This document shows, piece by piece, positions 28,002 through 37,065 of a stretch of DNA of 64,000 bases. The notes beneath the pieces were generated by a model. The model saw only the letters and a list, made by a program, of their open reading frames with translations, was not told the DNA's origin and searched no databases. The position numbers were made by a program, and so were the translations under genes. The DNA is from Hydrogenophaga sp. RAC07 (lineage in GTDB: Bacteria > Pseudomonadota > Gammaproteobacteria > Burkholderiales > Burkholderiaceae_C), in assembly GCF_001713375.1 (NCBI RefSeq), contig NZ_CP016449.1:1798001-1862000 (forward strand), in the 5' to 3' direction. Numbering within the stretch: position 1 is the first letter of the stretch; each line of letters opens with the position of its first letter.

Positions 28002-29156
28002 ATGTCCACGCCCCTCCTCCACCCCTCCAACCGCCGCTGGGAGCTCGACGCCCTGCGGGGTTTGATGCTCGTGCTGATGACGCTGACCCACATGCCGACG
28101 AGTTTCTCGTTGCCGTCGGGCCAGCCCTTCGGCTTCGTATCGGCGGCTGAAGGGTTTGTGTTCCTCTCCGCCTACATGGCCGGTCGTGTCTATGGCAAGC
28201 GCGCCCGGCGCGACGGTGTGGTGGCCATGCAGAGCGCGTTCCATGAGCGTGCGCTCAAGCTCTACCTGTGCCAGCTGGCCTTGTTGCTGCTCGCCTTCAC
28301 GGTGATCGCCTGGCTGGGCGTGCACAACCGCCAGGGCGGTGTGACGGGCCTGCTCGAGTTCTTCTTCATCGATCCACAAGCCGCGGTGGTGGGAGCGGCG
28401 CTGCTGCTCTACAACCCGCCGCTGCTGGACATCCTGCCGCTGTACATCGCCCTGATGCTGCTGAGCCCCTGGCTGTTGCGCCGTGGTTTGCGCACGGGTT
28501 GGCAAGGCGTGCTCATGGTCAGCGCCCTGCTCTGGCTGGCCGAGCAGTGGGGCCTGGGCCAGGTGTTGTACGAACTTGCCGTGAGCGCCACCGGCCTGCC
28601 CATCCCCTACAAGGACATGGGCGCTTTCCATTGGCTGGCCTGGCAGGCGCTGTGGGTGGCGGGCCTGTGGCTGGGCGCCCGCGACAAACCGTTGCCGCGT
28701 TTCCCGCTGTGGGTGGTGATCCCGGCCGCGGTGTACGCGGCGGGCATGCTGCTGTGGCGTCAGACCGTGGGCCAGGACCCGATGCCCGGCGTGCCGGCGA
28801 TTGCGATGTTGCTCGACAAATGGACACTGGGCCCGTTGCGCGTGCTCAATTTCGCCAGTGTCTTCGTGCTGCTGGTGACATTTGGCCCGTGGTTGAAACA
28901 GGTGCTTCCGCGGCCTCTGCCGCTGGAGCTGCTGGGCCGGCATTCGCTGTCGGTGTTCTGCGCCCACATCGTGATCGCCTTGTTCACGCTGGCCTTTTTC
29001 GGCTCCACCCAGGTGGTGCGACCCTGGAGCGCCGACGTGGCGCTGTTGGCCGGTGCATTCGCCGGGCTCTTTGCCGTGGCGATGGCGCTGGAAGCACAGG
29101 CGCAAAGCGGTTGGCGCCAGGTGCTCGCGCGGCGTTCAGGGCCGCAGGTGCGCTGA
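28002..29156 (+). CDS. OpgC-like membrane acyltransferase
   Basis: 384-residue integral membrane protein with about 10 helices and the OpgC-family opening RRWELDALRGLMLVLMTLTH, which carries the conserved Glu and Arg of this acyltransferase group. OpgC modifies periplasmic glucans with succinyl groups; other members act on different polysaccharides. No opgGH genes are nearby, so the acceptor is uncertain. The start at 28002 is taken at the first Met before the conserved region. Its last 21 bases overlap the convergent SGNH hydrolase gene. Confidence 0.85.
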   Translation: MSTPLLHPSNRRWELDALRGLMLVLMTLTHMPTSFSLPSGQPFGFVSAAEGFVFLSAYMAGRVYGKRARRDGVVAMQSAFHERALKLYLCQLALLLLAFTVIAWLGVHNRQGGVTGLLEFFFIDPQAAVVGAALLLYNPPLLDILPLYIALMLLSPWLLRRGLRTGWQGVLMVSALLWLAEQWGLGQVLYELAVSATGLPIPYKDMGAFHWLAWQALWVAGLWLGARDKPLPRFPLWVVIPAAVYAAGMLLWRQTVGQDPMPGVPAIAMLLDKWTLGPLRVLNFASVFVLLVTFGPWLKQVLPRPLPLELLGRHSLSVFCAHIVIALFTLAFFGSTQVVRPWSADVALLAGAFAGLFAVAMALEAQAQSGWRQVLARRSGPQVR

Positions 29157-29801
29157 GACGATCTGGCGCCACAGGCCGTAGCCCTCGGCGCTCAGGTGCA
29201 GCTGGTCGCGCACGAACAATTCGGGCCGGGGACGGCCGTCGTTGTCCAGCATGGCGGTGTGCACGTCGATGTAGTCCAGGTTGTCGTGCTGCAGCACATG
29301 GGTCTGGATGAGCAGGTTGGCTTCGCGCATGGTGGCCATGAACGCCACGCGTGAAGGGCTGGGTTTGATCGCCATGAAGGCCACGCGCGTGGACGGCAAG
29401 GCGCCTTGCACCTGCTGCACGAAACGCTGGAAGTGCCCCAGCAGTTCCAGTGGCGTGCTGCCCTCGTGAATGTCGTTTTCCCCCGCGTACAGCACCACCA
29501 GGCGAGGCTGGTAGGGCAACACCAGCCGGTGCACCAGGTCGGCACTCTCGGACAGGCGCGAGCCACCAAAGCCGCGCTTGATCACCACGGCCTGGTCGGC
29601 GAAGGTGGTTTCCAGAGCGGTCCAGAAACGGATCGACGAGCTGCCGACAAACAACACGCCACCGGGCGGCGGCATCTGCTGGCGGTCTGCCGCGGCAAAG
29701 GCGTCAAGTTCCTTTTTCCAGCGCTGTTCGGTCGCCGAGCTCTGGGCCCACAACGACGCCGGCAGCAGCGCCGCCGCCAGCAGCAATGCACGGCGTTTCA
29801 C
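29136..29801 (-). CDS. secreted SGNH/GDSL-family hydrolase
   Basis: 221 residues with a Sec signal peptide (RRALLLAAALLPASLWA, cleavage near residue 19). SGNH blocks are present: nucleophile Ser in FVGSSSIRFW (block I), Gly in RGFGGSRL (II), Asn in YAGENDIHEG (III) and the D-x-x-H of RDQLHLS (V). A periplasmic esterase or acetylhydrolase is likely. Because OpgC-like acyltransferase is the convergent neighbour, it could deacylate the same glycan, but this is inference. Its ATG overlaps the stop of the PaiB-like gene (ATGA). Confidence 0.87.
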   Translation of the reverse strand: MKRRALLLAAALLPASLWAQSSATEQRWKKELDAFAAADRQQMPPPGGVLFVGSSSIRFWTALETTFADQAVVIKRGFGGSRLSESADLVHRLVLPYQPRLVVLYAGENDIHEGSTPLELLGHFQRFVQQVQGALPSTRVAFMAIKPSPSRVAFMATMREANLLIQTHVLQHDNLDYIDVHTAMLDNDGRPRPELFVRDQLHLSAEGYGLWRQIVSAHLRP

Positions 29802-30424
29802 GCGCCCTGCCCTGTCAGGCCCAGGCGGCGCATCCAGCCGGCCAGGGCACGCTCGTTTTCATGGCCGGCTTCGTAGGCCGCGACCATCGCGGCATGAGAC
29901 TCCGGCCGGTGCTGGTTGAGCTTGACCTTGCACTGCAGATCGACCACGCGCAGTTCGAATGCGTGGATGCCGCCCATCATCTTGTGCTGCCAGTCCTCGG
30001 GCAGCGCGCGCCACTGCGCGGCGTAGGCCGGGTCGTGGTCGTGGATGAGGTGCTTGAGCAAGCGATCCTTGTCCTCGAACGACTCAATGAAGCTCACCTG
30101 CACCCGGGCATGCACCGCCAGGTAGCTCCAGGTCGGCACGCGGATGAGGTCGGGGTAGACGCGCGGTGTCATGTAGGCCTGCGGGCCCTGGAACACCACC
30201 AGGGCGGTGCTGCGCTGGCGCAGAAAGCCCGCGTGTGGATTGGGACGCGCCACATGCCCCAACAAGGTCAGGCCAGCGTCTTCTTCCACCAGGTGCAGCG
30301 GCAGTGGCGTGACGAACGGGAACCCCTCGTCGTCGGTGGACACCAGGCTGGCGAAGGGGTGCGCGCGCATGAGTTCGCGGGCAATGGCGGGGTCTTTGGC
30401 GGCGAACTGCGGGGGCAGGTACAT
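29798..30424 (-). CDS. PaiB-like FMN-binding split-barrel protein
   Basis: 208-residue member of the PaiB/FMN-binding negative regulator family. The opening MYLPPQFA, the HARPNPHA segment (here HVARPNPHA), VPTWSYLAVHARV and the C-terminal KLNQHRP are typical. Bacillus PaiB was described as a negative regulator of sporulation and protease genes; most homologues are uncharacterised flavin-binding proteins. The ATG at 30424 is preceded by GAAAGAGG and starts the family sequence. It overlaps the SGNH gene by 4 bases, so these two form an operon. Confidence 0.88.
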   Translation of the reverse strand: MYLPPQFAAKDPAIARELMRAHPFASLVSTDDEGFPFVTPLPLHLVEEDAGLTLLGHVARPNPHAGFLRQRSTALVVFQGPQAYMTPRVYPDLIRVPTWSYLAVHARVQVSFIESFEDKDRLLKHLIHDHDPAYAAQWRALPEDWQHKMMGGIHAFELRVVDLQCKVKLNQHRPESHAAMVAAYEAGHENERALAGWMRRLGLTGQGA

Positions 30425-30519
30425 GGCGGCCTCTTTCGGGCGGTGGACGGACAAGTTTCTGGCGGAGCCGCAGTGTATTCCCGCACTGCAAAGCCGTGCC
30501 GCGGTGGGATGATGCGCGC

Positions 30520-31086
30520 ATGTCATTCCTGTACCACCCCGCGTTCCAGAGCCTGGTGCTGCCCTTCGTGCTGGCGCTGGCCATCAGCGCGCTGATGCGT
30601 CCCCTGGGCCTGCGCTGGGCCGCGCTGGGTGCAGCGATCGGCCTCGTGCTGACCATGGCCGCCTGGCCCGGGTTCGACTGGCCAGCCACTTCGCGCGTGC
30701 AGATGCTGCCCTGGCTTGCCCTCGCCAGCACGCTGCTGGCCGCCCTGGCCATTGCGCTGAAGGCGCCGGGCACCCGCGCCGTCGGACGTCGCCATGGTCT
30801 GGTGGTCACCGTGCTGCTCACGCTCGCTGCGATGGCGCTGGCCGGCTGGGGTGCACTGGGTGGCTCGCTGCTGCTGGCCCAGCTGGCCTTGATGCTGGCC
30901 TCCGTTTGCGCCGTGGCGGTGTTGTGGGCCTGGCGCGCGGCTTCCGTTTCGCCTGTGTCGTTGCTGCCCTTGTTGCTCACCGGCTTCGGCATCGCGCTGT
31001 GCCTGGCCTGGCTGCCGGTGGGAGGCGCTGCTGCTTCGGAAGGGGTCGATGCCGACGATCCGTACTACACGCCCAGCTGGAAGTAG
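30520..31086 (+). CDS. hypothetical integral membrane protein
   Basis: 188 residues with about six predicted membrane helices and a short polar C-terminus (DADDPYYTPSWK). No motif is recognised. The start at 30520 is preferred over 30496 because the hydrophobic sequence begins there and the segment GGGATGATGCGCGC just upstream resembles the short-leader arrangement of other genes here. It is divergent from the PaiB-like gene. Confidence 0.65.
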   Translation: MSFLYHPAFQSLVLPFVLALAISALMRPLGLRWAALGAAIGLVLTMAAWPGFDWPATSRVQMLPWLALASTLLAALAIALKAPGTRAVGRRHGLVVTVLLTLAAMALAGWGALGGSLLLAQLALMLASVCAVAVLWAWRAASVSPVSLLPLLLTGFGIALCLAWLPVGGAAASEGVDADDPYYTPSWK

Positions 31087-31178
31087 ACCTCGCACGGGCG
31101 CGGCGTCAAGTCGAGGGCTATTCCGGGCTTTGGCCGGATTCTGGCGCCTTGGCGGGGGCTCGATGCGATGATGTTTCG

Positions 31179-32102
31179 ATGCTGACCACCGTGCAAAACC
31201 CCACCTCAACGGCCAGTGATCTTGTCCTGGACGTTCCGCAGGACTGGCCGGGCTTGTGGCTGCAGCTGCTGCGGGCACGCGACGGTGCACCCTCCCCGCA
31301 ACTGACCCACAGCCCCGAGCACGGCTGGGCGATCGATGGATCCATCGGCGCGCGCGCCTCGGCCCTGTTCGGCCTGTACAAACCCCTGCTCGATGCACGT
31401 GCGCGCCAGCGCGGGGTACGCAGTCCGAACCCCTGGGTGGTGGCCCAGCTCGGCCAGAGCCTGGACGGTTTTGTTGCCACGCTCACCGGCGACTCCTACT
31501 ACGTCAACGGCGCGCACTGCCTCCTGCACCTGCACCGCCTGCGCGCGCTGTGTGACGCGGTGCTGGTGGGTGCCGGCACGGTGGCCACCGACAACCCGCA
31601 GCTCACCACACGGCGCGTGCCCGGGCCGCAACCGGTGCGCGTGGTGATGGACCCCGCTGCGCGGCTGGACGGCCTTTCTCGTGTGTTCCGCGACGGCCAG
31701 GCATCCACGCTGTGGGTCTGCGACAGCCGCCACGCGGCGCAGGCCCGCTCGCGCCTGGGGTCATCGCCTGCGCGCGCCGAGGTGCTGGCGGTGGACGGCT
31801 TGCTGGCCACCGAGCCCACCGCGTGTTACCACCCGCAACGTGCCGTGGCTGCGCTGGCCGCACGCGGATTGAACCTCCTGTTCGTCGAGGGCGGCGGCAT
31901 CACCGTCTCGCGTTTTTTCACCGCCGGCGCGCTGGACCGCCTGCACCTCGTGGTCGCACCGGTGCTGATCGGCAACGGGCGCCGGGGCCTGCAGGCACCC
32001 GCCCACGCGGTGATGGCCGACTGCCCGCGCCCCACGGTGCACACCCTGCCTCTCGGGCAGGACATGCTCTGGGATCTGGAGTTGCGTTCGCCTGTTGCCT
32101 AA
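31179..32102 (+). CDS. RibD C-terminal-type (dihydrofolate-reductase-like) reductase
   Basis: 307 residues. Residues about 85-305 carry a RibD_C reductase fold: AQLGQSLDGFVAT at its start, the NADPH-binding VLVGAGTVATDNPQLTTRR and the C-terminal FVEGGGITVSRF. The first 85 residues are not the deaminase domain of bifunctional RibD and match nothing I know. Such stand-alone proteins reduce pyrimidine, pterin or flavin precursors. It converges on, and overlaps by 4 bases, the methyltransferase of the pterin-like cluster, so I place it functionally with that cluster. The ATG at 31179 has a weak upstream signal. Confidence 0.85.
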   Translation: MLTTVQNPTSTASDLVLDVPQDWPGLWLQLLRARDGAPSPQLTHSPEHGWAIDGSIGARASALFGLYKPLLDARARQRGVRSPNPWVVAQLGQSLDGFVATLTGDSYYVNGAHCLLHLHRLRALCDAVLVGAGTVATDNPQLTTRRVPGPQPVRVVMDPAARLDGLSRVFRDGQASTLWVCDSRHAAQARSRLGSSPARAEVLAVDGLLATEPTACYHPQRAVAALAARGLNLLFVEGGGITVSRFFTAGALDRLHLVVAPVLIGNGRRGLQAPAHAVMADCPRPTVHTLPLGQDMLWDLELRSPVA

Positions 32103-33058
32103 GCGGGCAGCGCCAGCAGGTCGAGGTGACCCACGCGCAGTTGGCTGTGGGCTGCGATGGCGAGGCGGCGTTTACGCCAGGCTTCGATGGAAGCTGTCGT
32201 TGCAGGGCTCTGCTCGCAGGCCGCCGCCAGGCCTTCGATCAAAGCGCATTGCATGGACAGCGCCTGCGGGCAAGTGCGGCCATCCACCCACCAGTCGCTG
32301 GCGGCCGTGAACACGCGGTAGCCCGCCGCCTCCAGGGACTGCTTCAGTGCGGCCACCGCTCCGGCGCCCAGCGCCGGACCCAGGCCCTTGTCTTGCCGCT
32401 GGTGCTCGCCAAACAAACGATCCACCGTCGCGTCCGCCGGGTCCTCGGGCGCCCACACGTGGCGGCCGTCCACATTCAAGCTCATGAGCAAGGCCACGCC
32501 GGATGCGGCACTGGCCGACACCAGCCGGTGCAGCCAGGTGGAGCCCACCAGGTCCAACAAGGCCGAGGCGGTGACGAGGTCGGCCGCGTGCCAGGGCAAG
32601 CTTTCAAGCCGAGCCATCAGGTCGATCTGTTGCCGCACGATGTCGGCGTCAAACCCCGGACCGGAAAAGGAAAGCGGTTGATGCAGGCCCTTGTCGGGGC
32701 CCGTGTGTGTGCCCTCCACCGCGTTCAAGCGTTCGGGCCAGCAGCGCAGCAGATCCGCATCGTGGTCCACCACCAGCCACTGCTGTGCACCGCCCAGCCG
32801 GGGCGCGAGCCAGCGCAGGTTGGCGCCGGTGCCACAGGCCAGGTCGATCACACGCAGGGGTTGTGACGCACCCGCCCGCAACGAGGCCAGCCGACGCACC
32901 AACTGGAGCTCATCCGCGGCTGCATCGCGCGCTGTTGCGTCAAACGGCTCGCGCAGTTGCAGCCAGTCGGCGCTGAAGGTGGCGGTGCACACCGGCGTAG
33001 CTTCGCCCTGCGGGCTGTGGTGCTCGCCTGATTGGGAACGGCCCGGCGCTGCGTTCAT
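32099..33058 (-). CDS. class I SAM-dependent methyltransferase
   Basis: 319-residue methyltransferase with the SAM-binding motif I VIDLACGTGANLRWLAP near residue 70 and an acidic motif II (WLVVDHDADLL). The C-terminal half is unlike common small-molecule methyltransferase families, so the acceptor is unknown. The ATG at 33058 overlaps the glycosyltransferase stop by 4 bases, which places it last in a four-gene operon (dehydrogenase, PTPS-like, glycosyltransferase, methyltransferase). Confidence 0.85.
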   Translation of the reverse strand: MNAAPGRSQSGEHHSPQGEATPVCTATFSADWLQLREPFDATARDAAADELQLVRRLASLRAGASQPLRVIDLACGTGANLRWLAPRLGGAQQWLVVDHDADLLRCWPERLNAVEGTHTGPDKGLHQPLSFSGPGFDADIVRQQIDLMARLESLPWHAADLVTASALLDLVGSTWLHRLVSASAASGVALLMSLNVDGRHVWAPEDPADATVDRLFGEHQRQDKGLGPALGAGAVAALKQSLEAAGYRVFTAASDWWVDGRTCPQALSMQCALIEGLAAACEQSPATTASIEAWRKRRLAIAAHSQLRVGHLDLLALPA

Positions 33059-34119
33059 TCCACGCCCTCCAGCACGGTTGCGAATTGCGCGGCCTGCATG
33101 GGCCAGGTCGGCAAGCCTGCGGCAGCGGCGCGTGCACCGGCAGCCAGGCGCGCTCGCAGCGCGGCGTCGGACAGCACCTGCGCCAGCGCGGCCTGCAGCG
33201 GAGCCACCTCCCCGGCCGGCACGTGCAAGCCGGCGTCGACCGGCAGCGTTTGCGCCAGAGCCCCGGCGTCGCTGGCCACCACCGGCAGCCCGTGCGCGAG
33301 GGCCTCGGTGACCACCATGCCGAAGCCCTCGTGCAAGGAGGCCAGGACGAACACGTCGGCCGCGGCAAATTGTTCGCTCAGTGCCCGCGCGTCCAACTCG
33401 CCGTGCCACTGCACGCGTTCACCCAGTGGCGCGGCCTGGGCCTGCAGTTGGGTCGCGGTGTCGGGGTCGCGCGTGGCGCTGCCCACGTTGTGCAGCGTCC
33501 AGTCCAGATGCGTCAATCCTGCCAGCGCCTGCAGCAGCAGCGCGTGGCCTTTGCGGGCGGTGAGCGTGGCCACGCACAGCAGGCGCACCGGACCTGGCTT
33601 GTGCGACCTTGTCGAGGGCAGCGGGACGGGATCGGTGCCGGGTTGAACCACGTCGATCCTGGCCTGCGGCACGCCCATGGCCGCCACGTCGGCCGCGGTG
33701 CTGGTGCTGGTCACCACGACCCGACGCACATGCCTGAGCGCTTGCGTTTCGCCAGCGAGCAGGTGCTGGCGAACGCTGTCGGACAAGCCGGTTTCCAGGT
33801 GCAGGGGGTGGTGCACCAGCGCCACCCAGCGCAGGCGCTCGGCGTGTTGCGCAGCCAGCTCATGGAGCGCACCGAAGCCCAGGCCATCGGCCACCACCAG
33901 CGTGTCATCGGGCAGCGAGGCGACCATCTCGCCGGCCGCCGCCAGCGCGGCCGGGTCCGGGTGCGGCCAGGTGCCGGTGAGCGACAGCACGTCGACCCAC
34001 CAGCCACTCTCGCGCAAGGCCAGCACCAGCCGGCGGTCGTAGGTGTAGCCGCCGGTGGGCAGGTTCCAGTCGCCCGGGATCAGAAAGCAACAGGCGCGCG
34101 GGCCGGGCATGGCGCTCAC
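33055..34119 (-). CDS. GT4-family glycosyltransferase
   Basis: 354-residue GT-B glycosyltransferase. The N-terminal acceptor half starts [22 protein letters not shown], close to the GT4 glycine loop, and the donor half has [13 protein letters not shown] and the E-x7-E motif in [15 protein letters not shown]. The sugar and acceptor are unknown. It overlaps both neighbours by 4 bases (ATGA), a strong sign of a translationally coupled operon with the PTPS-like protein and the methyltransferase, so it may glycosylate a pterin-related intermediate. Confidence 0.88.
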   Translation of the reverse strand: MSAMPGPRACCFLIPGDWNLPTGGYTYDRRLVLALRESGWWVDVLSLTGTWPHPDPAALAAAGEMVASLPDDTLVVADGLGFGALHELAAQHAERLRWVALVHHPLHLETGLSDSVRQHLLAGETQALRHVRRVVVTSTSTAADVAAMGVPQARIDVVQPGTDPVPLPSTRSHKPGPVRLLCVATLTARKGHALLLQALAGLTHLDWTLHNVGSATRDPDTATQLQAQAAPLGERVQWHGELDARALSEQFAAADVFVLASLHEGFGMVVTEALAHGLPVVASDAGALAQTLPVDAGLHVPAGEVAPLQAALAQVLSDAALRARLAAGARAAAAGLPTWPMQAAQFATVLEGVE

Positions 34120-34550
34120 GCGGTGGCGCGCACGGGCACGGCACCTTCGTACGAGGCCCAGGCCACGTGCGATTCGTTGAGCGTCACGCGGATGTGTTGC
34201 ACACCCGCCGAACCGGCGGACGGCAAGGCGTTGGCGCCCAGCGCGCCCGCGGCCATGCGCGCGGCCACGCGGTCGAAGATCAGGCGGGCCAGAAACTCGG
34301 TGGTGGTGTTGCGGCCATTGAACTGGGGCTCTTCGTCGAGGTTGCGGAAATTGAGCGCAGCGAGCTCTTCACGCAGCACCTGGGTGGCCAGGCCGATGTC
34401 GACCACGATGCCGTCGGCGTCCAGCGCCTCGCGGCGCAGCTCCAGGTCCACCACGTAGGTGGCGCCGTGCATGCGCTGCGCGGGGCCGAACACGGCACCC
34501 TGGAAGCTGTGGGCGATCATGAAATGGTCTCTGACGTTGACGGCGTACAT
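34116..34550 (-). CDS. 6-pyruvoyltetrahydropterin synthase/QueD homologue with altered active site
   Basis: 144 residues with the PTPS fold pattern: DHFMIAHSF at the start, [26 protein letters not shown] and the C-terminal TLNES strand. Compared with QueD, zinc ligands His14 and His28 are kept, but the second His of the usual HGH is Ala30. The catalytic Cys before HGH is absent (GPAQRMHG), and the Asp-His pair of the middle loop is not seen (LNFRNLDEE). A normal QueD or PTPS reaction is therefore doubtful. It could bind or convert a pterin by another route. It overlaps the glycosyltransferase by 4 bases. Confidence 0.85.
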   Translation of the reverse strand: MYAVNVRDHFMIAHSFQGAVFGPAQRMHGATYVVDLELRREALDADGIVVDIGLATQVLREELAALNFRNLDEEPQFNGRNTTTEFLARLIFDRVAARMAAGALGANALPSAGSAGVQHIRVTLNESHVAWASYEGAVPVRATA

Positions 34551-34568
34551 GGGTGGGTTCTCTTTTCT

Positions 34569-35567
34569 TCAAGCGGGGTAATCGATGCGGTGGCAGAGGG
34601 TGTCGCCACCCCCGGTGGCCAGGCGCTCCAGCACGGTCGGCAATTCGTGAAACGGTGCACTGTGCGTGATGAGGCAGTCCAGCGCCGGATCGGTGAGCAG
34701 CGACAGCGCGAGCTCAAGGCGGCGGCGGTGGCTCCAGCGACCGCGCTGCGCTGTGGCCACATGCCCGACCTGCGAACTCTTGAGCGTGAGGCGCTGCGAG
34801 TGGAACGCCTCGCCCAGCGGCACGCTCACCGCGCGGTTGCCGTACCAGCTGAGTTCCAGCACGGTGGCCTCGAAGGCGGCGAGCCGCAGCGCGGTCGCCA
34901 GTCCCGCGCCCTGCCCGCTAGTGTGCACCACCAGGTCGGCGTCAGGTCGCGCATCCGCCGGCAGCGCGAAGCTGGCGCCGAGAGCCTGGGCCACGTCGGC
35001 GCGGCCCGCTTCGGTGTCGACCACCTGCACCTCGCAGCCCGGCAGCCGCGCCGCGAGCCAGGCCACCAGCAGGCCCAGTGTTCCGCCGCCCACCACCGCG
35101 ATGCGCTCGCCCAGGCGCGGTGATGCGTCCCACAGCGCGTTGATGGCGGTTTCCAGGTTGGCGGCGAGCACGGCGCGAGCGGGTGGAACCCCGGCCGGCA
35201 GCGGCAGCACGGCGTCGGCCGGCACCTGGAACACGGTCTGGTGCGGGTACAGGCAGAACACAGTCCGCCCCAATAGCTCGGCGGGCCCTGCCTCGACCAC
35301 GCCCACGTTCACGTAGCCGTATTTCACCGGGCCTGGAAAGTCGCCTTGCTGGAACGGCGCGCGCATGCGCTGCGCCTCGCTGGCCGGCACCTCACCGCGA
35401 AACACCAGTCCCTCGGTGCCCCGGCTCACGCCGGTGTGCAGGGTGCGCACGCGCACCTCGCCATCGGCCAGGGCCGGCAAGGCTTGGTTGCGGACCTCGG
35501 CCCGGCCGGGCGCCACGGTCCAGCAGGCCTGGGCCGGTGTGTTCGGTGGGGAAGGAGGAGATGCCAT
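34569..35567 (-). CDS. MDR-family dehydrogenase (BchC-like)
   Basis: 332-residue medium-chain dehydrogenase. The Rossmann motif VVGGGTLGLLVAWL and the GVSRGTEGLVFRG segment place it near BchC-like members of the family. The catalytic-zinc Cys of classical alcohol dehydrogenases is not present at that position, so annotation as zinc-binding is questionable. It is the first gene of the operon with the PTPS-like protein 18 bases downstream, and shares a 70-base divergent control region with the CDP-alcohol phosphatidyltransferase. Likely role: oxidation or reduction of a side-chain hydroxyl in the pathway product. Confidence 0.85.
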   Translation of the reverse strand: MASPPSPPNTPAQACWTVAPGRAEVRNQALPALADGEVRVRTLHTGVSRGTEGLVFRGEVPASEAQRMRAPFQQGDFPGPVKYGYVNVGVVEAGPAELLGRTVFCLYPHQTVFQVPADAVLPLPAGVPPARAVLAANLETAINALWDASPRLGERIAVVGGGTLGLLVAWLAARLPGCEVQVVDTEAGRADVAQALGASFALPADARPDADLVVHTSGQGAGLATALRLAAFEATVLELSWYGNRAVSVPLGEAFHSQRLTLKSSQVGHVATAQRGRWSHRRRLELALSLLTDPALDCLITHSAPFHELPTVLERLATGGGDTLCHRIDYPA

Positions 35568-35637
35568 GAACGAAAAGGGATATGCCGTGTCAGAGGGTGA
35601 GTGCGTGCCATGATCACCGCGACCGCACGGCCATCTT

Positions 35638-36447
35638 ATGTTGCAGACGATGAAAACCGCAGGCAGCCCACCCTTTACGCCCCAGCCCCGTCAGGACATC
35701 GCAGACCGCCAGGGCCTCGCACGCGACGCCGCGCGCGACCTCGCGGCGGTGGCTGCGCTGGTGCTGCTTGCGGCCCTGGGTTTGGCCGGTGTGGCGGGCC
35801 TGGGTCTCGACTACACCGCCAAGGCACTGTTGGTGCTTGCGGCGGCTGCATGGCTGCTCTGGCGTGGCCTTGGCGCCCATCCGCATGCGCGCTTTGGCCC
35901 CGCCAACCGGGTGACGCTCGTCCGCTTGGGGGCCATGGCCTTGATGGCCGCGCTGGTCGGTGAAGCCCTGCCCCGCGCGCCGCTGGGCGCCATGCCCACT
36001 GCCGCGTGGTGGCTGGTGGTCGCAGCCACGTTGACGGCGCTGCTCGACGCGGTGGACGGCGCACTGGCGCGGCGCAGCGGCATGGCGAGCGCCTTCGGCG
36101 CGCGATTCGACATGGAGACCGACGCCGCTTTCACCCTGGTGCTGTGTGCGCTGGTGGTGCAGGCGGGTCAGGCCGGTCCGTGGATCCTGGCCAGCGGACT
36201 CATGCGCTATGGCTTCGTGGCGGCGGCCTCGGCCTGGCCCTGGTTGGACGGACCCTTGCCGCCGAGCAAACGCCGCCAGACCGTGTGCGTGGTTCAGATC
36301 ACGACGCTCATCGTCTGCCTCGGGCCCACCGTGCCGCCGATGTTGGCCACCGGCCTGGCCGCGGCCAGCCTGGCCTTGTTGACCCTGTCTTTCGCCACCG
36401 ATGTGCGAACCCTGGCGCGGCAGCGCCCCACCCCACTGGAGACGTGA
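35638..36447 (+). CDS. CDP-alcohol phosphatidyltransferase family membrane protein
   Basis: 269-residue inner-membrane enzyme with about six helices. The full family motif D-x2-D-G-x2-A-R-x8-G-x3-D-x3-D is present (starting DAVDGALAR around residue 138), so it should transfer a phosphoalcohol from a CDP-activated donor. An N-terminal extension of about 80 residues with two extra helices precedes the catalytic domain. The start could be 35638 or the ATG at 35650; neither has a strong ribosome-binding site. It is divergent from the MDR gene and followed 3 bases later by the YceI gene. Confidence 0.87.
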   Translation: MLQTMKTAGSPPFTPQPRQDIADRQGLARDAARDLAAVAALVLLAALGLAGVAGLGLDYTAKALLVLAAAAWLLWRGLGAHPHARFGPANRVTLVRLGAMALMAALVGEALPRAPLGAMPTAAWWLVVAATLTALLDAVDGALARRSGMASAFGARFDMETDAAFTLVLCALVVQAGQAGPWILASGLMRYGFVAAASAWPWLDGPLPPSKRRQTVCVVQITTLIVCLGPTVPPMLATGLAAASLALLTLSFATDVRTLARQRPTPLET

Positions 36448-36450
36448 ACC

Positions 36451-37065
36451 ATGCGTGCCAACCCCCTGAAAACCGCCCTCGTCTGGGCCGCCATCGCGGC
36501 CAGTTCCCCACTGTGGATGAGCACGGCCCACGCCCAGGCCGCGCGCTACGAACTCGACCCCGACCACATCACCGTGGCCTTTCTGGTCGACCACATCGGC
36601 TACGCCAAGGTGCTCGGGATGTTCCGCTCGGCGCGCGGCAGCTACCGTTTTGACGAAGCCACGGCCACGCTCTCCGAGGTGCGCATCGAGGTGGAAACGG
36701 GCAGCGTGTTCACCAACCAGCGCAAGCGCGATGACCACCTCAAGGGACCGGATTTTCTGAACAGCGGCGAGTTTCCCCGGATGGTGTTCACTGCCAGCGG
36801 TGCCAAACGCACGGGCGACAAGACGTTCGACATCAGCGGCCAGCTGGAACTGCTGGGCAAGTCGCAGCCGCTCACGCTGCAGGCCACCTGGAACAAGAGT
36901 GCCGAGTCCCCGCTGGGCGGCCCGCTGGGCAAGCCCTATGTGATGGGCGTGTCGGCGCGCGGCAGCTTCAAGCGCAGCACCTACGGCATGAACTACGCAG
37001 TGGCCAACGGCTGGGTCGGCGACGAGGTGCCGCTCATCATTGAATTCGAGGCCGTGCGCAAGTGA
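36451..37065 (+). CDS. YceI family periplasmic lipid-binding protein
   Basis: 204 residues with a signal peptide (cleavage near AHAQA, residue 29) and the YceI beta-barrel pattern: YELDPDHITVAFLVDHIGYAK at the start, then GSVFTNQRKRDDHLKGPDF and the GKSQPLTLQ core. Members bind polyprenoid or other hydrophobic chains in the periplasm. It lies between the phosphatidyltransferase and the sulfatase genes; its TGA overlaps the GTG start of the latter, so the three are coupled. A role as carrier of a lipidic product is plausible. Confidence 0.92.
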   Translation: MRANPLKTALVWAAIAASSPLWMSTAHAQAARYELDPDHITVAFLVDHIGYAKVLGMFRSARGSYRFDEATATLSEVRIEVETGSVFTNQRKRDDHLKGPDFLNSGEFPRMVFTASGAKRTGDKTFDISGQLELLGKSQPLTLQATWNKSAESPLGGPLGKPYVMGVSARGSFKRSTYGMNYAVANGWVGDEVPLIIEFEAVRK

